Shown piece after piece: positions 8,042-15,442 of a stretch of DNA of 64,000 nt. Each line of letters begins with the position of its first letter. The stretch's first letter is position 1. A model generated the notes under the pieces. It worked only from the letters and a program-made list of their open reading frames with translations. It was not told the origin of the DNA and did no database searches. A program made the position numbers and the translations under genes. Origin of the DNA: Labilithrix sp. GTDB lineage: Bacteria > Myxococcota_A > Polyangia > Polyangiales > Polyangiaceae. The DNA is taken from the NCBI GenBank assembly GCA_019637225.1, contig JAHBWC010000016.1, forward strand, positions 39,034 to 103,033, read 5' to 3'.

Positions 8042-8509
8042 TCAACGACGATTACTTCGAGGGCGGAGCGTTCCCGCGACCCCCGCCCGACGGATTGCCC
8101 GTCGTGCTCGGCCAGTTTCCACGAGGACCGGGACCGCCCTGCACGGCCCCGCCGCCGCCCTTCGGACCCCCACCGCCCTTCGGACCACCGCTGCTGCTTC
8201 CCTTACCCATGATGCACTTCCTTCGGAACTCGGGACGGGACGAGACCACCATGGCCGCGTCCGCCCGAGTAGTGCGGGCTCTTCGCCGACACGGGCGGCG
8301 GCACGACGAGCGCGGAGCCGACGGAACTTGACGAGGATGCCCTTGGGCACGGGATCGGCGAGGTGGTTGATGACGGCGATGAACGTCTCCCCATCAGCGA
8401 ACCGCCACGTCTCGTGGGATCCGCTGGTTCGCACGGCGCGTGCGCCGAGGTCGCCGAGTTCGGAACGGACTTCTCGCCAGCTCTTAGGATCCTGAAGAGC
8501 GCGCGTCAT
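8042..8509 (-). CDS. HicA-like mRNA interferase domain protein, C-terminus doubtful
   Basis: Residues 1-66 resemble a HicA (YcfA) toxin: WREVRSELGDLG, then the SGSH signature with candidate catalytic His32, TWRFADGETFIAVINHL, and a PKGILVKFRRLRA end matching the usual GTLRSILRQAG helix. HicA proteins are 60-90 residues, so the domain is complete here. Beyond it this frame becomes Arg/Ala-rich and runs under the small Gly-rich gene. A neighbouring frame has better codon use and stops at 8203-8205, exactly at the next gene's start. The true gene may therefore end near 8203 after a frameshift. The ATG overlaps the stop of the 441-aa gene (ATGA), so they are coupled. No HicB antitoxin is seen beside it. 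Confidence 0.65.
   Translation of the reverse strand: MTRALQDPKSWREVRSELGDLGARAVRTSGSHETWRFADGETFIAVINHLADPVPKGILVKFRRLRARRAAARVGEEPALLGRTRPWWSRPVPSSEGSASWVREAAAVVRRAVGVRRAAAGPCRAVPVLVETGRARRAIRRAGVAGTLRPRSNRR
8052..8210 (-). CDS. Small Gly/Pro-rich protein (52 aa)
   Basis: ATG at 8208-8210 is preceded on the minus strand by AAGGAAG about 7 bases upstream, a strong ribosome binding site. The product begins MGKGSSSGGPKGGGGPKGGG, is rich in Gly, Pro, Ser and Asn, and ends GRGNAPPSK. It should be disordered and positively charged. It is the last gene of a minus-strand run. The stop of an upstream frame (KEVHHG, TAA at 8203-8205) overlaps its ATG. Function unknown; a nucleic-acid-binding or decoy peptide is only a guess. 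The open frame of the HicA-like gene also crosses this region, and both cannot be fully real. Confidence 0.5.
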   Translation of the reverse strand: MGKGSSSGGPKGGGGPKGGGGAVQGGPGPRGNWPSTTGNPSGGGRGNAPPSK

Positions 8510-9831
8510 CGTAACTGCCCGGTCAGGACCAGGAACGCCTCGAAGAAGCCTTCCTCCGTCGGCGAGCGACCTCCGGCCTTCGCCATTTCTTGGCAGGCAT
8601 CGAGCCGTGCGAGGACACCGTCCGGTAGTTGGTCGATCTTCCGCAGACGATGCAGTGGACCGCCGATGAACGAACCGGCGTCAAGGCTGAGGAGCGCGGA
8701 CAGATAGAGGTCGGCCGACTCGCGATCGCCGACTCGGAGCGCATGGTCGGCACGCTCCACGAGTAGCTTCGCAAGCTCCTCGTGGATCCTCCGAAGGATC
8801 GGCTTGCGGTGGTCCTCCGCGCTCGGCCCGTTTCCGTCGCTACTCGCTCCGAGAGCGACATGGAGGACTGCCGGAGGGAAACCTCGTCCCAGTTCGATGC
8901 AGAGGTCGATGAAGGACCGGCCTCGGGTCTTCCACGTCCCTCCCGTGTTCAGGAAGCTGCCGATCCGCGCGTGCCAGAAAGACGAGATAGGATTGCGTTT
9001 GAAGCGCTCGACTGCGAGCGTGTACGCGTCCCAGTCGTGAGCCCCGGCGGGGAGAGCGGCGAGCCACTCGTAGAGGTTCTTGGCCTCCTCGTGGTCTTCG
9101 CAACGGCGAACCCGTTCGACAACGAACGGTGCCATCCAAGCGGGTAGCGGCTCGCTTGCTGACGCCCATGAGATCGGCGAAGCGACGCGACCGGGAAGCG
9201 CGGCCTTGATCGCGTCCTCCGTCACATCATCGGGAAACTGACGGTGGAGCCGAAGCACGACGTCCAGCGGCGTCTTGTCGATGACGAGCTTCGCTACGTC
9301 TCCGTCGTCATGCGCCCGGTGCAGAAGCTTCACGACAACGGGCTCCTGGCGAGCCTCCTCGATCGAGGTCACGAAGCTCTCGTCCGGGTTCCAGCCCGGC
9401 TCGTTGGACGCATACGGAGCGAGGCCGACGTTGAGTGCGTTGAACAGCTTGTGGCCGCGCGCCTTGTCGACGAAGCGATACCACTGGTAGTTCGGCAACC
9501 GGCCCCGAAGCGGCAGGACGAGATCTTCGATCCAAGCCTCGGCGTTGATCTTCTCCGACAAACGGAGCGCCTCGAGCAGAGTCGAGGTGTCGGCGAACGG
9601 AAGGAGTCCGGCAAGTCGTCGGAGGAAGGGCTTGTCGTTCCGCTCGTCGTCGAGGGCGACCCTCGCGCCGAGCAGCGCGACAAGGTGATCCGCGTCGAGT
9701 TCATCGACGTGGTTGAGCAGGAACGAGCGGGTGTCGGATCCGAGTGGCTTTTCGGACAGAGCACGATTGAAGACGCGGGTAGGTGAGCCCCTCGATGCGG
9801 AGTACAGCGATTCGAGTGTTCGACGGTCCAT
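8506..9831 (-). CDS. Unknown 441-aa helical protein, coupled to HicA-like gene
   Basis: I do not recognise the family. From ATG at 9829-9831 the protein starts MDRRTLESLYSASRGSPTRV. It is soluble, mostly alpha-helical and leucine-rich, with a TPR/HEAT-like rhythm in its second half (ERADHALRVGDRESADLYLS). No P-loop, nuclease motif, signal peptide or membrane segment is visible. The frame is open upstream to about 9930 and would add a Cys-rich stretch (FECSCGNPGTGCG) from a TTG start, which is less likely. Its stop overlaps the start of the HicA-like gene by 4 bases, so it could be the antitoxin, sensor or partner of that toxin domain. Its first-gene position in a minus-strand operon inside a defence-type island makes it worth testing. 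Confidence 0.65.
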   Translation of the reverse strand: MDRRTLESLYSASRGSPTRVFNRALSEKPLGSDTRSFLLNHVDELDADHLVALLGARVALDDERNDKPFLRRLAGLLPFADTSTLLEALRLSEKINAEAWIEDLVLPLRGRLPNYQWYRFVDKARGHKLFNALNVGLAPYASNEPGWNPDESFVTSIEEARQEPVVVKLLHRAHDDGDVAKLVIDKTPLDVVLRLHRQFPDDVTEDAIKAALPGRVASPISWASASEPLPAWMAPFVVERVRRCEDHEEAKNLYEWLAALPAGAHDWDAYTLAVERFKRNPISSFWHARIGSFLNTGGTWKTRGRSFIDLCIELGRGFPPAVLHVALGASSDGNGPSAEDHRKPILRRIHEELAKLLVERADHALRVGDRESADLYLSALLSLDAGSFIGGPLHRLRKIDQLPDGVLARLDACQEMAKAGGRSPTEEGFFEAFLVLTGQLR

Positions 9832-10004
9832 GAAGCCGCCCTTCTTGGTGGCGCTCCGTCGTCCGCACCCCGTGCCGGGGTTGCCGCAACTACACTCGAA
9901 CCCGTGCGGCGGCTCCTGTCCGAGCTTCAACAGAACGTTAGCAGCGGGAGACCGAGCGTCAAGGCAACCTCATGACCAAAGGAATCCTTGTGCGCGCGGC
10001 ATCT

Positions 10005-10885
10005 TCAACGCGGTCGAGCTGCACGAATCGCCATCCGCCCGAAGGGCTGAGGGGGCTCGCTCCCCACGGACGAGCCGGTCGGTAGCGACCCATCAACGAG
10101 GAGGCGACGATCTCGATCAGCGCCGAGAACGATCCGCGTGGTCCGTTGTCGTCGTTCTCGAACGTCATGCCCGTGAGCCTGCGCGCGCAGCTTCCAGATC
10201 CCTGCCGTCCCCGAGACTACGGCGCTCACGATCGCAACGATCACCAACGCAAGTGTAACGGTGCGGCCGAGCGGAGGAGCGGAGGCTTCCTGAACGTCCT
10301 GCACAGCTTCCGCTCGTGCATCGACCTTCCCCGGTCCATCGTCAGGCTCGCCTTCCTGCCTGCGTGTCGGAGCGCCGAGCATCGGCTCCGTGCGAACTTG
10401 CGGGACCAACGGCTCTCGCTCGGTCGGTGCCGAACTCGAAACCTCTGAAGACGTAACCTCTCTGCGCACCCCGGGCTTGACCCCGATCGTCGGGACATCG
10501 CTCATGGGGATCGTGTTCTCCTGTCGCGGCTGCTCGACGGTATTCGCGCCGGCCACCGCCGCATGATCGGAGATCACGGCAGCAGTCGCGTCCCGCATCT
10601 CGGAGGCGCTCCCCCAGCGCGAAGCCTTGTCGTGAGCGAGCGCGCGGTCCACGGGATCTACGACGGACGATGGAAGGCAGGTGTCACCTCTGCGAGGGAC
10701 CGCGCTGGCTTCGTCGCAGCGAGCATCGCAACATGCTCTGCGCTCTTCCCTTCGTGCACGAACGGCCCCGACGTCGTCTCCATCGAACGATGTACCACGG
10801 AGGCCTCGATGCGGATCGAACTAGCTACCCACGAATACAGGGGATCGTAACTGTCTCGATCGGCTCTTGCGACATTCGGTAGCAT
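10005..10885 (-). pseudogene. Ser/Thr protein kinase remnant (C-lobe end plus membrane anchor)
   Basis: Two adjoining minus-strand frames give the end of a myxobacterial Hanks-type kinase. From about 10783 to 10658 the text PFVHEGKSAEHVAMLAATKP then ARSLAEVTPAF matches the last kinase helices. A stop interrupts it. The neighbouring frame from 10652 continues MDRALAHDKASRWGSASEMR, the usual kinase-domain end, then a Pro/Glu-rich linker and one membrane helix (TVTLALVIVAIVSAVVSGTA). The ATP loop, catalytic HRD and DFG motifs are absent, since upstream of about 10885 lies only the promoter region of the ATPase gene. It is a truncated, frameshifted relic, perhaps left by insertion or deletion within the island. 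Confidence 0.75.
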
Positions 10886-10926
10886 CGCGCTTTCACTGCG
10901 GGCCTCGCGGCATTGGGAGACGAGAA

Positions 10927-11955
10927 ATGGCGAAGATCCTCTGTCTGTTCAACCATAAGGGCGGCGTCAGCAAGACGACGACGACGTTCAACCTCGGCTG
11001 GGCTCTCGCGTCGCTAGGGAAGCGCGTTCTGATCGTCGATGGCGACCCTCAGTGCAACCTGACGGGCATGGTCCTTGGGTTTGACGGCAAGGACGACTTC
11101 GACGACTTTTACTTGAACAACCCTGACGCGAATCTCTGCTCTGCGCTGGCGCCAGTGTTCTCGCCAACCCAAGGTAGTCTCCAGCCCGCCAAGGTCGTGC
11201 CGACCAGCAGATCGGGGATGTGGCTCCTCCCCGGACACATCGACCTGTCGAACTACGAAGCACAGATGGCCGTCGCGTTCACCACGGCCGCAGCGCTCCC
11301 CGCTCTGAGCAACATGCCGGGCGCGGTGGGCGCCCTCCTAAGGATGACCGCGTCGCAACAGGAAACTGACATCGTTCTTGTTGACATGAGCCCGAGCATC
11401 GGGGCTTTCAATCAAGCGATGTTTCTCGGCGCCGACTACTTCTTCGTACCTACGAGCCCGGACTACTTCTGCCTGCTCGCCGTCGATTCCCTCTCGAAGG
11501 TCCTGCCAAAGTGGAACGCGGTGGCCGCACAATTTCGCTCGGGCGTGACATACGCACTTCCTGCAAACGGACCGAAGTTCATCGGCATGATCTCACAAAA
11601 GTATCGACCGCGGAGCGGAGGACCCGCGAAGTCGTTCCAGCGCTGGATCGATGAGATCAAGGGGCGAGTAAATTCGAGTCTCGTGCCTGCCCTTGCGGCG
11701 CAAGGCATGTCCGTGAGTGAGACAGAGTTCCAGGCCGCAACGTCCGGCGATAGTCCGTTCAATCTCGCAAACATCGCAGACTTCAACAGTCTGATCGCGA
11801 AGTCGCAGGAGAAGCAGAAGCCGCCCTTCGCCCTGACCGACAAGGAGCTGGGGGAAGTGGGCACGGTGCTGGACACGATGAAGAAGAGCCGGGATGATTT
11901 CCAAGCCGTCTTCAAGACCCTGGCCAACAGCGTGGTGAACCTCACGGGGATCTGA
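10927..11955 (+). CDS. ParA/MinD-like ATPase (342 aa)
   Basis: ATG at 10927 follows GGGAGA at 10915-10920. The deviant Walker A KGGVSKTT is at residues 11-18, with the ParA switch VLIVDGDPQCNLTG at 35-48. The Walker B-like strand is DIVLVDMSPSIGAFNQ, followed by YFFVPTSPDYFCLLAVDSL. These are the marks of the Soj/ParA deviant P-loop family, which dimerises on ATP and binds DNA non-specifically. At 342 residues it is longer than chromosomal Soj (about 255) owing to insertions and a charged C-terminal helix. There is no parB or parS-like partner nearby, so classical plasmid partition is unsupported. A strong terminator sits on its stop codon, separating it from the nuclease gene. It may stabilise the island or belong to the defence module. 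Confidence 0.85.
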   Translation: MAKILCLFNHKGGVSKTTTTFNLGWALASLGKRVLIVDGDPQCNLTGMVLGFDGKDDFDDFYLNNPDANLCSALAPVFSPTQGSLQPAKVVPTSRSGMWLLPGHIDLSNYEAQMAVAFTTAAALPALSNMPGAVGALLRMTASQQETDIVLVDMSPSIGAFNQAMFLGADYFFVPTSPDYFCLLAVDSLSKVLPKWNAVAAQFRSGVTYALPANGPKFIGMISQKYRPRSGGPAKSFQRWIDEIKGRVNSSLVPALAAQGMSVSETEFQAATSGDSPFNLANIADFNSLIAKSQEKQKPPFALTDKELGEVGTVLDTMKKSRDDFQAVFKTLANSVVNLTGI

Positions 11956-11975
11956 CGAGCGTGTTCGCTCGTTTT
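11955..11975 (+). terminator. Rho-independent terminator of the ParA-like gene
   Basis: ACGAGCG (11955-11961) pairs perfectly with CGCTCGT (11966-11972) around a TGTT loop, followed by TTT to 11975. The stem begins at the last base of the stop codon. It argues that the ParA-like gene and the OLD nuclease gene are separate transcripts. Confidence 0.75.
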
Positions 11976-12217
11976 CCGCCGGTCTCTCGGGCGCACAGTC
12001 GGCACCGCGAGTGCGTCGTCCCACGCGGCGCACTCGTTGCTTCCCTCATCCCTCCGCGTCCCGGCCCACCGCCGACGTCGACGCTGCGCTCGGCAGACCT
12101 GTCCGCAAGGTGGAGCCCAGCTTGTTCCACGACGCCTGGGATCACACTCGGCACCCTATCGAAGCAGATGCATCCCCTTGCCTTCGCCGTTGTCGGTCCA
12201 GCCCGCGGAGACATGAC

Positions 12218-13858
12218 TTGACCACCGAACTGTCCGCCGTCGACAACGCCGATGCCGGTCCATCCTCCGGACCGCGGATCGAGAAGGTCGTCGTCCAGAA
12301 CTACCGCTGCCTTCGCAGTGGCGCGATCACGCTGAACTCGGGCTTGAACATCATCGTCGGGGACAACGAAGCGGGGAAGTCCACCTTGCTGGAGGCAATC
12401 CACCTGGCGCTGACCTGCCAGCTCAATGGTCGAAGCCTCCGCAGTCAGATCCACCCGCACCTTTTCAACGAAGACGCAGTGGCGGAGTTCTGCGCCAAGG
12501 TGAACGCTGGGCAGACGGCACCCGCACCCGAAATCCTCATCGAGGTTTACTTCGCCAGCAACGACGAGTTGGCCCGGTTCCGTGGGACGAACAACTCGGA
12601 GCGCCGCGACTCACCCGGACTCCGGCTCGCGATCAAGCTCGACGAGGAGTTCGGCGACGAGTACGCCGCCCATTTGGACCGCCGCGAGATTGCTGCTGTT
12701 CCAGTGGAGTTTTATACGGTTGAGTGGATGACCTTCGCGAACGAGCCGGTCCATCCCCGCAGGCTGCCGACGAAGAGCCGGCTCATCGACACGACGACGG
12801 TGATCGCGGAGCGGGGCACGAGCCGCCACCTGCTCGACGTCGTGGACGACGACCTCGATGGCTCGCACCGAAGCGAGTTGGCGCTGGCGTACCGGCTCTT
12901 GAAGTCCGAGTTCTCGAAGCACGATGCTGTTGCCGCCCTCAACAAAGTCCTCGCGGACCGAACCGGCGCGATCTCGGACAGGTCAATCACCATCTCCTTG
13001 GACACGACGGCGACAGGGTCATGGCAGAACGCGGTCGTGCCGATGTTGGATGACGTGCCCTTCTCGCTCATCGGCAAGGGCGAGCAGGCGGCGCTAAAGC
13101 TCCGCCTAGCGGTTGACGCCGCCTCGTCCGCGGGCGTCATCCTGGTCGAGGAGCCCGAGAACCACCAGTCCCACCCTCGTCTGAGCCGGCTCCTTGACGG
13201 GTTCCGAGCCTCCAACGCGTGCAAGCAGTTCGTCGTTACGACCCACAGCAGCTTCGTGGTGAACAAGCTCGGCATCAGTGAGGTGTTGCTGTTCCACCGC
13301 GGTAGGGCGCTCCGTCTGAGCGACCTGGACAAGGACACGGGGCGCTACTTCATGAAGCTCCCAGGTCACGACACCTTGCGGCTCATCTTGGCCCGCCGAG
13401 CGATCCTGGTCGAAGGCCCTTCTGACGAGTTGGTGGTGCAGCGGGCGTACCGCGACACGCACGGGAAGATGCCGCTCGACGCGGGGGTCGAGGTGATATC
13501 GGTCGGAGCCCTGGCATTCAAACGCTTCATTGCCATCGGGAAGGTCGTGAAGAAGGCCGTGGCGGTCGTAACAGACAACGATGGCGACCCCGCCGCGGCA
13601 CGCAAGCGATATGCGACAGACGCCCTGAACATCAAGCTCTGCGTCAGCGACGAGGCGACGCTTCCGTCCCTTGAGCAACAGCTCGTCGCCTCCAACAGCC
13701 TGGAGACCATCAACGCCGCCCTCGGCAAGGACTTCGCGACGACCGAGGACGCCCGAGTCTGGATGACCGCCAACAAGACGGAGGTCGCCCTGCGGATCTT
13801 CGAGAGCGCCACGGCCATCAGCTACCCGCAATACATCCGTGACGCCGTTGACGAGTAG
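12218..13858 (+). CDS. OLD-family ATP-dependent nuclease, GajA-like (546 aa)
   Basis: The protein has an ABC-type ATPase followed by a Toprim nuclease domain. Walker A GDNEAGKST is at residues 48-56, after KVVVQNYRCLRSGAITLNSG, typical of RecF/OLD ATPases. The signature-like IGKGEQAALKLRLA is near 284-297 and Walker B VILVEEPENHQSHP near 303-316, followed by the His-switch VVTTHSSFVV. The Toprim metal residues are E399 (LVEGPSDE) and D453, D455 and D457 (VVTDNDGD). In Gabija, GajA (about 580 aa) cleaves DNA and is paired with a UvrD-type GajB, as here. I chose TTG at 12218 with GGAG seven bases upstream. The frame is open to 12011, but that text is unlike protein. Confidence 0.88.
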   Translation: MTTELSAVDNADAGPSSGPRIEKVVVQNYRCLRSGAITLNSGLNIIVGDNEAGKSTLLEAIHLALTCQLNGRSLRSQIHPHLFNEDAVAEFCAKVNAGQTAPAPEILIEVYFASNDELARFRGTNNSERRDSPGLRLAIKLDEEFGDEYAAHLDRREIAAVPVEFYTVEWMTFANEPVHPRRLPTKSRLIDTTTVIAERGTSRHLLDVVDDDLDGSHRSELALAYRLLKSEFSKHDAVAALNKVLADRTGAISDRSITISLDTTATGSWQNAVVPMLDDVPFSLIGKGEQAALKLRLAVDAASSAGVILVEEPENHQSHPRLSRLLDGFRASNACKQFVVTTHSSFVVNKLGISEVLLFHRGRALRLSDLDKDTGRYFMKLPGHDTLRLILARRAILVEGPSDELVVQRAYRDTHGKMPLDAGVEVISVGALAFKRFIAIGKVVKKAVAVVTDNDGDPAAARKRYATDALNIKLCVSDEATLPSLEQQLVASNSLETINAALGKDFATTEDARVWMTANKTEVALRIFESATAISYPQYIRDAVDE

Positions 13859-14921
13859 GGTCGTCATCGCGTCCGCAGGATCGGGGAAGACGACCTGGGT
13901 GGTAGGCGATGCCCTGGGCTGCCAGGGCCGCACAGCCGTCGTCAGCTATTCGAACAACAACACCAGGAAGATCCGGGAGAAGTTCGCCGAGCTGGCCCAC
14001 GCGGTCCCCGAGCGGGTGACCGTAGACACCTGGCTCAGCTTCCAGCTCCGTGAGCTGGTTCGGCCCTACCAGAACGTCTTCCGGAATGAACGCATCGCCG
14101 AGCTGCATCTCGTCAACGGGGTATCGGCCAGGTACGCGAAGCAGAACACGCATCCGTACTTCTTCGACAGTCAGGGCCGGCTCTACAGCGACAAGCTCTC
14201 GGCGTTCGCGCTCCTGTGCAACACGCTGTCAAAGGGCCGCGTCTTCAACCGGGTCAAGGCCCTCTACAAGTGCATCTACATTGACGAGGTGCAGGACCTC
14301 GCCGGCTACGACCTTGACCTCCTCGAAGCCGCGATGAGGGCAGGCGTGAGCCTTCGGATGGTCGGCGACAACCGCCAGGCCACGTACGCCACCAACAACT
14401 CGCCGAAGAACCGCGCTTTCCGTGGTCCGCAGATCGTCAAGAAGTTCCTTGCTTGGAAGAAGGCGGGGCTCTGCGATGTGACGAGCCACGCCTGGAGTCA
14501 CAGGTGTAACCAGGGGATCTGCAACGTGGCGGACGCGCTCTTCCCGGACTGCGAGCCGTGCACGTCGAAGGCGACAGGAACCTGCGAACACGCGGGCGTG
14601 TTCCTGGTGGAGGAAGGTCTCGTAGACCGGTACGTCGCGAGCTACCAGCCGCAGGTCCTCGTTTGGAGCAAGGCCGACGGCCATGCCGCGCTGAACTTCG
14701 GCGACTCCAAGGGGCTTGAGTTCCCGCACGTTCTGATTGTACCGACCGGGCCGATTGGCAAGTGGCTGAGGTCGGGAGATCCCTCGGCCATCGAGTCCGA
14801 CATCTCTCGGGCCAAGCTCTACGTCGCAATCACGCGGGCCAGGCACAGCGTCGCGTTCGTCTACGACGGGAAGTCGGCGCTTTCGGGGGTGCGGCGCCTT
14901 ACGTCGGGCGATCTGACGTGA
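13839..14921 (+). CDS. Short UvrD/Rep-type SF1 helicase, GajB-like (360 aa)
   Basis: The helicase motifs appear in order. Walker A is VIASAGSGKTT at residues 9-19. Walker B CIYIDEVQDLAG lies near 145-156, motif III/IV MVGDNRQATY near 174-183, motif V NFGDSKGLEFPHVLIV near 286-301, and motif VI KLYVAITRARHSVAF near 326-340. Known GajB is about 490 aa and UvrD over 700, so the 1B and 2B insertions seem mostly missing. Four cysteines at about 239-251 (PDCEPCTSKATGTCEHAG) add a possible small metal site. GTG at 13839 overlaps the end of the nuclease gene by 20 bases; TTG at 13848 is an alternative. The overlap indicates coupled synthesis of a two-subunit system. Confidence 0.85.
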   Translation: MTPLTSRVVIASAGSGKTTWVVGDALGCQGRTAVVSYSNNNTRKIREKFAELAHAVPERVTVDTWLSFQLRELVRPYQNVFRNERIAELHLVNGVSARYAKQNTHPYFFDSQGRLYSDKLSAFALLCNTLSKGRVFNRVKALYKCIYIDEVQDLAGYDLDLLEAAMRAGVSLRMVGDNRQATYATNNSPKNRAFRGPQIVKKFLAWKKAGLCDVTSHAWSHRCNQGICNVADALFPDCEPCTSKATGTCEHAGVFLVEEGLVDRYVASYQPQVLVWSKADGHAALNFGDSKGLEFPHVLIVPTGPIGKWLRSGDPSAIESDISRAKLYVAITRARHSVAFVYDGKSALSGVRRLTSGDLT

Positions 14922-15020
14922 GAGAGCGTGCCCGGAGCCCTCGGCGATTTCGTTCGCGGCTTGTCTGCCCCCAAGCATGGTCTCTTCGTCCGCGGGGCTG
15001 AAATACCCTCGGGGATCGCC

Positions 15021-15061
15021 TCAAATCCGGCCAACGAAGATCGGGTCAAAACCGGCCAACG
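15021..15061. repeat. Twin 16-bp direct repeats of an IS21-type end
   Basis: TCAAATCCGGCCAACG at 15021-15036 recurs as TCAAAACCGGCCAACG at 15046-15061, differing at one base and 25 bases apart. Multiple short repeats near each end are a feature of IS21-family elements. They sit just beyond the stop of the istB remnant, where such an end is expected. Confidence 0.65.
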
Positions 15062-15086
15062 GAGAGGCGAGCAGGACAGGTTCTCT

Positions 15087-15251
15087 CTAGCTCCGCGCCT
15101 CGCCGTCTGACAAGTCCGCGCGCGTGGTCCGGTAGCTCCGCGGTCCACATTTGAGGATGACGGCGTGATGGAGGAGGCGATCGAGCATCGCCGAGACGGC
15201 GGCGTTGTCTCCGAGCAGCTTCCCCCAGTCCTCGACGGGACGGTTCGAGGT
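15087..15251 (-). pseudogene. istB: IS21-family IstB C-terminal remnant
   Basis: The last 54 codons of a minus-strand frame read TSNRPVEDWGKLLGDNAAVS and end RADLSDGEARS. This is the C-terminus of IstB, the AAA+ helper of IS21 transposases. The DDE transposase IstA and the IstB Walker motifs are gone. The frame upstream of 15251 is unrelated antisense text of the FRG gene region, so the break is near 15251. The element has been reduced to its right end and is not mobile. Confidence 0.85.
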
Positions 15252-15442
15252 GCGGCCTGGAAGATCTGCTCCGTGCGTCCCGACGTCGAGGTGCGGGCGT
15301 TCGCTGTCATCCGCACGGTCAGCGACGCCAACGACTTTTCGTCGCTCATGCTCCCTGCGCCGGGCGTATCGAGTTGCGGGACGAAGAGTGCCGGCGACGG
15401 CCTTGAACCGGATGCGGCCAAGACGGAAGATTGGTCGGACGA

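Noticed and set aside
8042..8202. Toxin C-terminal extension as a real domain
   Set aside because: It overlaps the well-started Gly-rich gene and has poor codon use; kept only as an uncertain end.
10927..11955. Plasmid partition locus or integrated plasmid
   Set aside because: No parB, parS-like repeats or replication gene nearby; a lone ParA-like protein is not enough.
12011..12217. N-terminal extension of the GajA-like protein to GTG 12011
   Set aside because: The text is Arg/Pro-rich and unlike protein; TTG 12218 has a ribosome site and sits just before the conserved ATPase start.
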